A program made the translations under genes and the position numbers. Under the pieces are notes generated by a model, which saw only the letters and a program-made list of their open reading frames with translations, was not told the DNA's origin and searched no databases. Shown here in pieces: positions 25,411-33,078 of a stretch of 42,264 bases of DNA. Origin of the DNA: Desulfobacteraceae bacterium (GTDB taxonomy: Bacteria; Desulfobacterota; DSM-4660; Desulfatiglandales; Desulfatiglandaceae); NCBI GenBank assembly GCA_016844935.1, contig JAERTK010000322.1:1-42264 (forward strand), given 5' to 3'. Position 1 is the stretch's first letter. The number at the start of each line of letters is the position of its first letter.

Positions 25411-25845
25411 ATGTCGGAAGATAAAGATGGGTATTTTGCCCGAAAGCACCCCTCAGACAGTGAAACCGATCCCCGTGTTATTGAGGCACTGAAACAGCAG
25501 GCATCAGATGGGGCACTTCCCTGCGCAGTCGCTTTTAAGGTTGCATCAGAACTGGATGTGACACCCGGACTTGTGGGAAAAACAGCGGATCTGCTGGAAC
25601 TGCGTCTTAGTAAGTGTCAAATGGGGCTATTTGGATATGAGCCGGATAAGCGGATTGTAAAACCGGCTGAAATGGTTTCCGAGGCACTGGGAACCTGCAT
25701 TCAGAAAGGACTCGCAGACAACCGGTTGTCCTGCGAAAAGGCATGGGGAATTGCCAAAGAATCGGGTTTGACAAAGATGGCAGTTTCGTCCGCCTGTGAA
25801 CGCTTGGGCATTAGAATTAACGCCTGCCAACTGGGCGCTTTTTAG
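25411..25845 (+). CDS. Unrecognised two-repeat helical protein with CQxG.F motifs
   Basis: 144 residues, ATG with GGAGG upstream, and a possible promoter TTGCAT-18-TATTAG (25354-25383). It is built of two copies of a 55-60 residue unit (about 22-74 and 84-144). Each ends in a matching motif: KCQMGLFGY at the end of the first, ACQLGAF at the end of the second. Each unit has three short helices, the third following a turn (ELDVTPGLVGKTADLLELRL; ESGLTKMAVSSACERLGIRI), which resembles a helix-turn-helix. The repeats each hold one Cys within CQxG, possibly a metal or redox ligand. I do not know the function. It lies between the YggS-type and HesB-type genes. Confidence 0.75.
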   Translation: MSEDKDGYFARKHPSDSETDPRVIEALKQQASDGALPCAVAFKVASELDVTPGLVGKTADLLELRLSKCQMGLFGYEPDKRIVKPAEMVSEALGTCIQKGLADNRLSCEKAWGIAKESGLTKMAVSSACERLGIRINACQLGAF

Positions 25846-25860
25846 GCATATCAAAAAAAA

Positions 25861-25906
25861 CATCCTCGTCATGAAACGTACCCGGGGGCACATCAATCAG
25901 AGGATG
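25861..25906. terminator. Possible bidirectional terminator
   Basis: CATCCTC (25861-25867) pairs with GAGGATG (25900-25906), flanked by an A-run on the left and CTTTATTTT on the right. The loop is long (32 nt). It lies between the convergent two-repeat gene and HesB gene, so it could act for both. Confidence 0.4.
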
Positions 25907-25928
25907 CTTTATTTTCGACCGGTTTTCA

Positions 25929-26246
25929 CTAACAACTGCAGGAAGAACCACATGAAGAGGGCTGCACCGGCATGTTTGACGCAATGTTGAAACCGGAGCC
26001 CATGGCGGAGGTCACATAATCCACCTTTATGGGTTTTACCCGGTCATAGAGTGAGTTTTCAACAACGAACTTGATACCCCTGTCATCAAATTCCTGATCG
26101 TCTTCTTTTGACTCATCCAGAGCCATTCCCAGTGACGGGCCGCTTCACCCACCTTGGGACATCATGATCCGGATAGCCGGGATCTCTTCCCTGTCCTTCA
26201 GGAAGTCTTTGATCATCTCGCTTGCTTTTTCGGTTATTTCCAGCAT
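25929..26246 (-). CDS. HesB/IscA-family protein with in-frame UGA read as selenocysteine
   Basis: Read from the ATG at 26246 (AGGAGG just upstream), the frame gives 105 residues with one internal TGA at 26147-26145, codon 34. The N-terminus before it (MLEITEKASEMIKDFLKD, then IPAIRIMMSQGG) and the part after it (SGPSLGMALDE...) join into one HesB/IscA-like domain. The TGA falls where relatives have the conserved Cys of GGC(A/S)GPSL. The C-terminus has Cys-rich CGSSCSC, the other ligand-bearing region. A-type proteins bind or carry Fe-S clusters. HesB-like selenoproteins are known from anaerobes, so recoding to selenocysteine is the simplest reading. A sequencing error or pseudogene is less likely, because the frame is otherwise clean with a good ribosome-binding site and promoter. 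Confidence 0.8.
26122..26144 (-). promoter_or_regulatory. Candidate bacterial SECIS hairpin
   Basis: Starting right after the UGA, the minus strand can form a small hairpin with stem GTCA/TGGC around the G-rich loop CTGGGAA. The loop begins 12 nt after the UGA. An alternative fold pairs CCC with GGG. The position fits a bSECIS bound by SelB, but the stem is short and includes a G-U pair, so this is tentative. Confidence 0.3.
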
Positions 26247-26286
26247 ATCTCCTCCTTTTGTTCCATTATTCTTTGTATTATAATCT

Positions 26287-26314
26287 AGAATATACACGAT
26301 ATTCCCTTTGTCAA
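26287..26314 (-). promoter_or_regulatory. Putative promoter of the HesB-like selenoprotein gene
   Basis: Read on the minus strand: TTGACA (26314-26309), 16-nt spacer, TATTCT (26292-26287), about 40 nt before the ATG. The surrounding stretch is AT-rich and also holds a downstream TATAAT. Confidence 0.5.
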
Positions 26315-26349
26315 TAGAGAGACCACGGTAAGAAAAAGGTTACAGATTT

Positions 26350-26982
26350 CTAGAAAGGTTCTTCCGAAAGGCGTTGTTTCAACCAGATGATCACCCTGTC
26401 CAATTCCCCGCGCAATTCTTCAATGGCTTTTCCCCGGTGGCTGATGCCGTTTTTTTCTTTACTGCCTAGTTGTGCGAAGGTTTTTTGAAGCGGTGGATAG
26501 TAAAAAAGCGGGTCATACCCAAACCCTCCGCGGCCCTCCGGGCTTCTCGCAATCACCCCTTCACAGGTTCCTTCATAAATCAGCGCCGGTCCCCTTGGCA
26601 CCGCGAGGGCCAGCACGCATACAAAGGCTGCCGTTCTATCCTTGATATCTTCCATTTCACCCAGCAATTTGCGGTTATTGGATTTGTCGTCCGCATTCTC
26701 TCCGGCATACCGGGCGGAATATACGCCGGGAGCACCCTGAAGCGCTTTCACCGTCAGGCCTGAGTCATCGGCGATGGCGGGTATCCCCAGTACCCTTGCT
26801 GTGAATTGCGCTTTTTTGAGCGCGTTCTCTTCAAAGGTATGGCCGTCCTCAATGACCGGCGGAATGGGGCCAAAATCACCCAGGGTCTTAAGTTCAATGC
26901 CCGAATCCCTGAACAATTCTTGAAACTCTGATATTTTACCGCTGTTTTTTGTGGCCAGAACCATCGGCTGATCCAGTGTCAT
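26350..26982 (-). CDS. rdgB: XTP/dITP pyrophosphatase RdgB/HAM1
   Basis: 210 residues of the HAM1 family. The N-terminus has ATKNSGKISEF, the substrate loop is DDSGLTVKALQGAPGVYSAR with the catalytic acidic pair, and GGFGYDPLF, KNGISHRGKA follow at the C-terminus. The enzyme hydrolyses XTP, ITP and dITP to monophosphates, cleaning non-canonical purines from the nucleotide pool. It follows pgi at a 20-nt gap and is probably its operon partner. The ATG at 26982 gives the usual length. Confidence 0.95.
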   Translation of the reverse strand: MTLDQPMVLATKNSGKISEFQELFRDSGIELKTLGDFGPIPPVIEDGHTFEENALKKAQFTARVLGIPAIADDSGLTVKALQGAPGVYSARYAGENADDKSNNRKLLGEMEDIKDRTAAFVCVLALAVPRGPALIYEGTCEGVIARSPEGRGGFGYDPLFYYPPLQKTFAQLGSKEKNGISHRGKAIEELRGELDRVIIWLKQRLSEEPF

Positions 26983-27002
26983 GATATCTCCCTACACCCC
27001 CT

Positions 27003-28520
27003 CTATACCCTGATACGTTTCATCGTTTTCAGTTGACTCTCCATTTGTTGTGCTTCCTGCTCAAATCCGGGTTTTCCCACCAGGGCGAACATGGCCCGTT
27101 TATAGGCTTCCACACCGGGCTGAACAAAGGGATTGTGCCCCAGAAGGTAACCGCTGACGGAAACCGACTCTTCCATCATATAGTACAGCTGCCCCAGATT
27201 AAATGCATTCCTTTGAGGGATTTCAATGGTCATATTGGGAACGCCCCCCTGATAATGGGCATAAGCGGGCCCTTCCACGACCATTTGATTCACATGATTC
27301 ATGTCCATTTCCCGTTTGACCAAAAAATCCAGGCCATCCAGATTATTGTCCGTTCGGGGAATCGACACCCGGTTGTCATGTTCCCTTAAGGCCAGGAATG
27401 TTTCCATGATGTTCCGTTCGCCCTGCTGGACCATTTGTCCATTGGCGTGCAGCTTTTCGGAATACAGGGAAGGCGAGACCCACATTCCGTGCCCCTCGTG
27501 GCCTTCGCTTTCAGGGAAAAGCTGCTCCATCCATCTGGCAACCCAGTACAGGCCCGTGGAATTGGAGGCGACCACTTCGATCTTTTTCCCGGCGCACCAC
27601 GCGGCGTGTCTCATGGCAGCATGGACCAACGCGGGATTCTTCCAGAAATCATTTTCCGAAGAAATTTCCCTCATGGCATGAAAACCGGCCACAAATTCGG
27701 TGATATCGATGTGGGCCATGGCCAGGCCCACAAGACCCACATCGCTCAACACCGAAAATCTTCCCCCCACATCATCCGGGACCTCAAAAGTTCGGTAACC
27801 TTTCTCATCTGCCAGTGTTCGCAGGGCGCCTTTTTCCTTGTCTGTGGTCACCAGGATCAATTGATCCGCATGGGCGCCGAAGCTTTCTTCCATCATTTTT
27901 CGCATAATTCGGAATGCAATGGCGGTTTCGGTGGTGGTCCCGGATTTGGAAATCACATTGATCCCCACCCTTTTCCCACGCAGCATGTCCAGGGTATCCC
28001 TGAAATAGTCGGGATCCATGTTCTGCCCCAGGAAATAAATTTCGGGGGACCCTCCCCTTTCAGCCCTGGTCAACTGATTGAAATAGGTATGTGTCAACGC
28101 TCGGAATGTGGCATCAATCCCCAGATAAGACCCGCCAATACCCAGGGAAACGAAGGCATCCACCTCCGTACTCAACGCTTGTGCAACGGATTGAATATTT
28201 TCCAGATGTTCCTTCGTTAGGTCAACGGGAAGGTTTTGCCAACCGGTCATGAGAACGCCGCGGTCATAGATATCGCCTTCTCCCCTCCGAAGCATTTCGC
28301 GGGCCTTGAGCACCTCCGGGATCAAAGATTCAATCTTCTCCATGGCAATTGAACCCGCACCCGGCGCCTCCAGCATGTAGGTCACATCCAGGGTGATGCG
28401 ATTGGCTTCCCTGAATTCCGGCGTATCAAACCTATTCTGCTTCCCCTCTCCCCGCCGTCGCTGTGCCGCGATGGTACTGTTCTTATTCAGACCACCCAGT
28501 TCAAATCCGCTCATTGTCAT
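27003..28520 (-). CDS. pgi: Glucose-6-phosphate isomerase
   Basis: 505 residues. Recognisable motifs are LGIGGSYLGIDATFRAL, VISKSGTTTETAIAF (phosphate-binding Ser/Thr), GGRFSVLSDVGLVGLA (PGI signature 1 region) and HANGQMVQQGERNIMETFLAL. It interconverts glucose 6-phosphate and fructose 6-phosphate in the cytoplasm for glycolysis, gluconeogenesis and sugar-nucleotide supply. This is the longer, divergent PGI type. Two ATGs (28520 and 28514) follow GGGGG; the second has better spacing. It is the first gene of the pgi-rdgB pair, behind the terminator at 28596-28631. Confidence 0.95.
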   Translation of the reverse strand: MTMSGFELGGLNKNSTIAAQRRRGEGKQNRFDTPEFREANRITLDVTYMLEAPGAGSIAMEKIESLIPEVLKAREMLRRGEGDIYDRGVLMTGWQNLPVDLTKEHLENIQSVAQALSTEVDAFVSLGIGGSYLGIDATFRALTHTYFNQLTRAERGGSPEIYFLGQNMDPDYFRDTLDMLRGKRVGINVISKSGTTTETAIAFRIMRKMMEESFGAHADQLILVTTDKEKGALRTLADEKGYRTFEVPDDVGGRFSVLSDVGLVGLAMAHIDITEFVAGFHAMREISSENDFWKNPALVHAAMRHAAWCAGKKIEVVASNSTGLYWVARWMEQLFPESEGHEGHGMWVSPSLYSEKLHANGQMVQQGERNIMETFLALREHDNRVSIPRTDNNLDGLDFLVKREMDMNHVNQMVVEGPAYAHYQGGVPNMTIEIPQRNAFNLGQLYYMMEESVSVSGYLLGHNPFVQPGVEAYKRAMFALVGKPGFEQEAQQMESQLKTMKRIRV

Positions 28521-28595
28521 TCCCCCGTTTTTCGAATCAGAACTTCCTCAGATGTATCCATATCACAATCCAGACATCTTGGAAATACCATGAAC

Positions 28596-28631
28596 AAAAA
28601 AGGCAGGGCCGTTTTCGACCCTGCCTTTTTT
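28596..28631 (-). terminator. Rho-independent terminator of the porin/di-haem operon
   Basis: A 13-bp perfect inverted repeat (AAAAAAGGCAGGG / CCCTGCCTTTTTT) with a 10-nt loop lies 25 nt past the stop of the di-haem gene. It ends in T6 on the minus strand, and A6/T6 symmetry also lets it act on the plus strand. Confidence 0.9.
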
Positions 28632-28655
28632 AGCTAACCGTTCCGGGTATTCGGA

Positions 28656-30179
28656 TTACTGAACAGTCACCGTACACGAATCAAGATAGGTGCCCTGCGG
28701 GTTACCGTCTGAATTACTGTCGACAGCGAAATAAAAAATATACATGCCCACATCCAGCGTCCCACTATAAACATTCACAGCGGGGGAAACGTCAACCAAC
28801 TTAAGCTGTAGACAGGGGGTCAATTGCATCAACCAGCCCATTGGGTGAACATAACTGGCCCATCCCATGGCAGGCTCATACGCGGCAACCCACCAGTCCG
28901 CCATCTGGCCGATCCGGCTGCCTGCGGCAAGCTCAACGGTAACAGAAACAGCATCCTCTTTAGAAACCGTCAACGGACCATCCTGGCCATTGACCTTGAT
29001 ATCCGGAATGGGCGGATTGGTATCGGCAATTGCGCCGTAAACAATAATCTTTCCCTCGTCCACATACTCCCATCCGGCTTCCAGAAGATCGATATCCGTG
29101 GTTCCTTCTGGCAGAGGTTCAACCCGGATGATGGTGGCAGAGCGGGTGGCGGATCCGGCATTGTGATCCCAATCGTAATCGTATGGCCAGACCACGTCCT
29201 GATTGGCGGCGTTGCTGCTCTGGTCTGGGGGAGAGGGTGTTTTTTGAGGCGGCACCACCCGAAACGGACCTTCTCCAGAAAGTCTGTTGTCATCCCCCAG
29301 TATGCCCGGTTCCAGATCCTGACCTTCGCGGTTGAAGGCCAGAAGCATTTTCAGGCCGTTTGCATTCACGATACTGTCCAGATGGCTCCGCCCAGCACCA
29401 GAAGGGGCGCCGTAATCACACCAGCCATCCGTGGTATTCAAAGCGGTGTCCGCTTGTTCATTATATTGATAATAGGCTTCTGGATAAACACCGTTCACAT
29501 GGTACAGTTCAGGATCAGCATCAATGTCCAGGGGGTGATAGTCGGACCACCCGTCCGGTGCAAAAACCGTTATACCCGAAGCGGAACTCAAAATACCGGC
29601 ATCCTTCAGCAAATCCTCCATGGGAACACCGGTGTACTGTGCGTAAAAATCGCCAGACCGTGCAGTATTCATGAGCAGGAACTGGGTGTGTTGCGTCATG
29701 GCTTCCAGTTGCGCCTTGGTATAAACGCGGCTGGGGGCTGGCACCTTGGTTGGGTCATCATTCGCATTACCGGGATATCTAACCGCTGTAATCTCTGCGG
29801 TATTGCTGTATCCGTCTCCGTCCGAATCCATGTCCGCAATGGCGGCGATGGCACTCTGATTCCGCCCGTTGACGAGATAATCCTTTCCATAAGAATTTAA
29901 TGTGTCGATAATGTTGCCGCTGCCATCATATCCGTAGCTGTAATGGCACCACTGACAGCTCCCGAGGCTGACCCACTTGTCCGTCTTTTTTTCATACTGC
30001 CCGCCGGTATGGCAGAGGGCGCAATGGTCCAGCTTTGTACCCGCCTTATCTGGATATTGCGCCACAAAATGCTGAGAATCATTCTCCCCTTCATGATGGT
30101 AGGCAGATAAAACCACCGATACCGTCAACATGACCATGAACACGGCCCCCGTAACTACTGCAAACTTTTTCATCTTCAT
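28656..30179 (-). CDS. Secreted di-haem c-type cytochrome-like protein with calcium-type loop
   Basis: 507 residues. It has a signal peptide (about 1-26) and two haem c sites, CALCH (53-57) and CQWCH (75-79). An EF-hand or thrombospondin-type-3-like Asp loop (DMDSDGDGYSNTAE, about 116-129) follows. The remaining 370 residues have no more CxxCH. They include GEGPFRVVPPQ, a segment seen in several large deltaproteobacterial extracellular haem proteins, and a beta-sandwich-like C-terminus ending VTVQ. It should be a periplasmic or outer-surface electron-transfer or binding protein. It follows the porin gene by 51 nt with AAGGAGG in front, so they form an operon. The exact role is unknown. Confidence 0.85.
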   Translation of the reverse strand: MKMKKFAVVTGAVFMVMLTVSVVLSAYHHEGENDSQHFVAQYPDKAGTKLDHCALCHTGGQYEKKTDKWVSLGSCQWCHYSYGYDGSGNIIDTLNSYGKDYLVNGRNQSAIAAIADMDSDGDGYSNTAEITAVRYPGNANDDPTKVPAPSRVYTKAQLEAMTQHTQFLLMNTARSGDFYAQYTGVPMEDLLKDAGILSSASGITVFAPDGWSDYHPLDIDADPELYHVNGVYPEAYYQYNEQADTALNTTDGWCDYGAPSGAGRSHLDSIVNANGLKMLLAFNREGQDLEPGILGDDNRLSGEGPFRVVPPQKTPSPPDQSSNAANQDVVWPYDYDWDHNAGSATRSATIIRVEPLPEGTTDIDLLEAGWEYVDEGKIIVYGAIADTNPPIPDIKVNGQDGPLTVSKEDAVSVTVELAAGSRIGQMADWWVAAYEPAMGWASYVHPMGWLMQLTPCLQLKLVDVSPAVNVYSGTLDVGMYIFYFAVDSNSDGNPQGTYLDSCTVTVQ

Positions 30180-30230
30180 TCCTTCCTCCTTAAGTTAAGA
30201 ATATATGATTTTTCCCTCCATTGAATCCGG

Positions 30231-31880
30231 CTAAAATTGAAGCTGAAAACGACCCGTAACCACATCCTCCCGGTCGCTGTAAATGGCTTCCCCGGTGAGT
30301 GAATCCTTTTCAATCAACAGGGGGCGGTCAAAATTTGTTCTCGTTAGGTTTAAGAGCAACCGAATATAGGGATTAAGATACCAGTTGAAAGCGATGGTAT
30401 AAGCGGTTGCCTCCCGAACTGAGTTCCCCGGCTCAATAAGGTACTCATAAGCTGAATCACCTCCGTCAAAATGATCATAACGAAACGCCAGACCCAATGC
30501 CCCCCACCCTCCCTGCCACAGATTTCGAAGCGGTCGGATCGCCTGAATTTTACCGCCTTTGATCCTAGGTTTCTCTCCGGTAACCATCCACGTAAGCGCT
30601 CCGTAGTAGTCTTTCAAATTGATATGGAACTGAGCATCACTGGTTTTCACATCCGAGAACCGCAAATTGATGTATTCACCCCACAGGAGCAAAGGACCGC
30701 AAGCCCATGCCATTTCTGCTCCGTAACGGATACGGGCATTCACATCACGAATAATGTTGAATTTTGCCGCCGAATTCACATCAAAATATGTGGTCAAACC
30801 GCCCGTCTCCACACTCACTTTCACATTATTTCGATCTACTTTGGCATAACTGTAGGATCCCCCCACTTGAAACCCGTCCCACAGAGAAAATCCCATATTT
30901 TTGAAAGGCGCATAAACAATACGTCCCGTAAATTCCGGAGAATCAGAGTCTCCTCCCACGGTGTCATCGGGACCATCGCCGTTAAAAATTCCCACACCGT
31001 AGTAAATTCGGTCCTTCCAGAACGACGCATGGGCCATGAGTCCCACATCCCGCCATGGCACCAGAAATATCCCCATGGACCGGCCCGAAAAAGGCATGTT
31101 TTGGTTGGCGGTTTGCTGCTGAAGACTGAAAGGTTCTTTAAACTGACCGACTCGAAAGGAAATAAAGGGAAGGACACGGGTATCCACATAGGCATCCAAT
31201 AGCCTGCGTCCTCCGGCGCCCTCAAACTGGTACTGAAATTTATAGAAAAACCGATCATAAAGATGGCCCGTGAGCAGGAGTCGGGCCCTGCGAATGTCAA
31301 ATCTGTTTTTGGCTGGATCCGCATCACTGTCATAGCTGAAATAGCGATAATCCACCTGAAGCAGGCCGCCAATGCGTAATTCAAAAAGATCTTTTTCCCT
31401 CGACCGCAGGTAAAAACCATTATCGAATACGGCTTCCAAAGGAAATGCCTTCTTTTCTCCAAAAGCTTTCTGAATGGGCGTTTCTACTTCAGATTTCGCA
31501 ATTTTTATTTCTGTCCTTTCTTCGGGAACCGGTGCATCAGACGGTCTGTTCACCTCTTGAACAATACGGTCTCGACTGAGAGATAGGGCTTCCGCCCTCT
31601 CTTTAATCGCCTGTTCCCTTTGAAGTAACGCTTTCTCTCTCTTTGCCACCGCCTGCTCACGATCGACCAGGACCTTTCGGTCTTTGGCCAGTGTCGCCTT
31701 AATTTTCCCAGCCTGTTCATGACTGATGGCACCATTTTTCCGGAGCAGGTCCAACAGCTGCTCGAGCGCCTCAGTTTCAGCGTTACAAACGCCGTTTGAA
31801 CCAACAAACAGCAAGAATAAAAAGACGACTGCCATTCTTCCAGGCAAGCGCTTCAACAAGAAAAATTTCATAATTCCCAT
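30231..31880 (-). CDS. Phosphate-selective-type porin (OprO/OprP family) with N-terminal coiled coil
   Basis: 549 residues; a second ATG nine bases in (MKFFLLKRLP), behind GGGA, is the better start. The signal peptide ends near residue 34 (CNA). Residues about 36-105 form a charged helical, probably coiled-coil stretch (DREQAVAKREKALLQREQAIKER), then a linker. The rest is an OprO/P beta-barrel: RIGGLLQVDYRYFSYD, FDIRRARLLLTGHLYDRFFYKFQYQFEG, FRVGQFKEPFSLQQQ, ending VTGRFQLQF with terminal Phe. It is an outer-membrane channel for anions such as phosphate or other small solutes. It is the first gene of a two-gene operon with the di-haem protein. Confidence 0.9.
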   Translation of the reverse strand: MGIMKFFLLKRLPGRMAVVFLFLLFVGSNGVCNAETEALEQLLDLLRKNGAISHEQAGKIKATLAKDRKVLVDREQAVAKREKALLQREQAIKERAEALSLSRDRIVQEVNRPSDAPVPEERTEIKIAKSEVETPIQKAFGEKKAFPLEAVFDNGFYLRSREKDLFELRIGGLLQVDYRYFSYDSDADPAKNRFDIRRARLLLTGHLYDRFFYKFQYQFEGAGGRRLLDAYVDTRVLPFISFRVGQFKEPFSLQQQTANQNMPFSGRSMGIFLVPWRDVGLMAHASFWKDRIYYGVGIFNGDGPDDTVGGDSDSPEFTGRIVYAPFKNMGFSLWDGFQVGGSYSYAKVDRNNVKVSVETGGLTTYFDVNSAAKFNIIRDVNARIRYGAEMAWACGPLLLWGEYINLRFSDVKTSDAQFHINLKDYYGALTWMVTGEKPRIKGGKIQAIRPLRNLWQGGWGALGLAFRYDHFDGGDSAYEYLIEPGNSVREATAYTIAFNWYLNPYIRLLLNLTRTNFDRPLLIEKDSLTGEAIYSDREDVVTGRFQLQF

Positions 31881-32140
31881 ACCTGATACTTATGTCACAT
31901 TTGGCTTAAGCATTAGCAAAAAAAAGGCCCAATGCGTTTACTAGAAAAAAGGCAGGCGTTTTTTAACGTTTATAGTAAGTTTTTGTCAATCTTTTTTTTA
32001 CATATAGATATAATTCATATATATAAGAATATAAATTACCAATAATATCTAATAGCAACCTTAAGGCATTGCCGATTGACTTATAAGGGCATACATGGTT
32101 TATTGAAATCAAAGCAGTCAAAACGGGAGGGGAAATTCCA
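31881..32140. other. AT-rich divergent intergenic region
   Basis: 260 bp between the porin gene (minus) and the HTH regulator (plus). It is strongly AT-rich around 31985-32050. A weak promoter TTGACT-17-TTTATT (32076-32104) could serve the regulator. GGGAGGGG precedes the regulator's ATG. No RNA gene or repeat was seen. The divergent arrangement makes it a possible site for autoregulation. Confidence 0.4.
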
Positions 32141-33058
32141 ATGGGAGAAAGAACACTGTTGAGCACCCGGGAGTTGGCGCAATTTTTGAGCATCAACGAA
32201 AAAATGGTTTATACACTGATTGCCGAAAAGAACCTTCCAGCCACCAAAGCCACGGGCAAATGGCTTTTTCCCCGCCATCTGGTGGAACAATGGCTGGAAG
32301 CCCAAACAATCAACTTCCCCAAACAGCCGGATCCACTGCCACCCTATGACGGCCTATTGATCATTGCCGGCAGCAACGACATTCTTCTGGACCGGGCCAT
32401 CTCCTTGATCAACCAGCTCCAACCCGAAGAAATGGTGGCATTCGGCAACATGGGAAGCCTCGGGGGCATTCGGGCTCTCAGGCGAAATCATTGCCATATT
32501 GCTTCCAGCCATTTGATCCAGAAAGACGGAGAAGAATACAACTTCGGGTTCGCCATAGATGAGCTGGGCCAGATGCCCGGCATCATCAATTTCTGCCGGA
32601 GGGAACAGGGCCTCCTGATTGAAAAAGGCAACCCCAGAAATATCCGCTCAGTGGCGGATCTCAACGGAGCCGGCATCAAAATCATCAACCGCCCTCTGGG
32701 GACCGGAACCCGCCTGCTTCTAGACGAAGAGCTGACAAAAGCCGGAATCGAAGGGAATGAGGTTGACGGCTACACCCGAGAAGTATCACGTCATCTTGAC
32801 CTGGGGCTGGAAATACTTTCCGGCCGTGCACAGGCCGGCCCCTGCATCCGGGCTGTGGCCGAACTTCTGGACCTGGATTTTGTTCCCATAAAATGGGAGA
32901 GCTTTGATCTGCTGATTCTCAAGGACCGGTTTTTCGACAAGGGCGTGCAGCAATTCCTGAGCTTTTTGAGCGAACCATCCTTCAAGAAGCTGGGTGATGA
33001 TCTGGCAGGATATGACTTGGGGGTTTCAGGGAAAATGCTGTTCCCTAAAGAAACGTAG
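32141..33058 (+). CDS. One-component regulator: excisionase-type HTH plus periplasmic-binding-like domain
   Basis: 305 residues. Residues 6-55 are an excisionase/MerR-like winged helix (LLSTRELAQFLSINEKMVYTLI...ATKATGKWLFPRHLVEQWLE). From about 65 the protein folds as a PBP-like substrate-binding domain of the type found with molybdate/molybdopterin-linked regulators (PF12727). Recognisable parts are LLIIAGSNDILLDRAISL, GSLGGIRAL, IASSHLIQKDGEEYNF, INRPLGTGTRLLLDEEL and the end GYDLGVSGKMLF. It probably senses an oxyanion or small anion and acts at DNA. The ligand is not proven. It precedes the acyltransferase gene by 20 nt. Confidence 0.87.
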   Translation: MGERTLLSTRELAQFLSINEKMVYTLIAEKNLPATKATGKWLFPRHLVEQWLEAQTINFPKQPDPLPPYDGLLIIAGSNDILLDRAISLINQLQPEEMVAFGNMGSLGGIRALRRNHCHIASSHLIQKDGEEYNFGFAIDELGQMPGIINFCRREQGLLIEKGNPRNIRSVADLNGAGIKIINRPLGTGTRLLLDEELTKAGIEGNEVDGYTREVSRHLDLGLEILSGRAQAGPCIRAVAELLDLDFVPIKWESFDLLILKDRFFDKGVQQFLSFLSEPSFKKLGDDLAGYDLGVSGKMLFPKET

Positions 33059-33078
33059 CAACGGCTCACGGTTCAATC

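Noticed and set aside
25929..26126. Short 65-codon frame starting inside the HesB gene as the true gene
   Set aside because: It lacks the conserved N-terminal half of the HesB/IscA domain and has no ribosome-binding site, whereas the ATG at 26246 has both.
27435..28220. A 261-codon open frame antisense to pgi
   Set aside because: It is a shadow of a clear glucose-6-phosphate isomerase, with biased composition and no recognisable domain.
28824..29900. A 358-codon open frame on the plus strand opposite the di-haem gene
   Set aside because: It is antisense to a gene with haem motifs, a signal peptide and an operon position. Its own product has no domain or signal and no ribosome-binding site.
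30471..31202. A 243-codon frame antisense to the porin
   Set aside because: The porin has signal peptide, barrel strands and terminal Phe; the antisense product has none of these.
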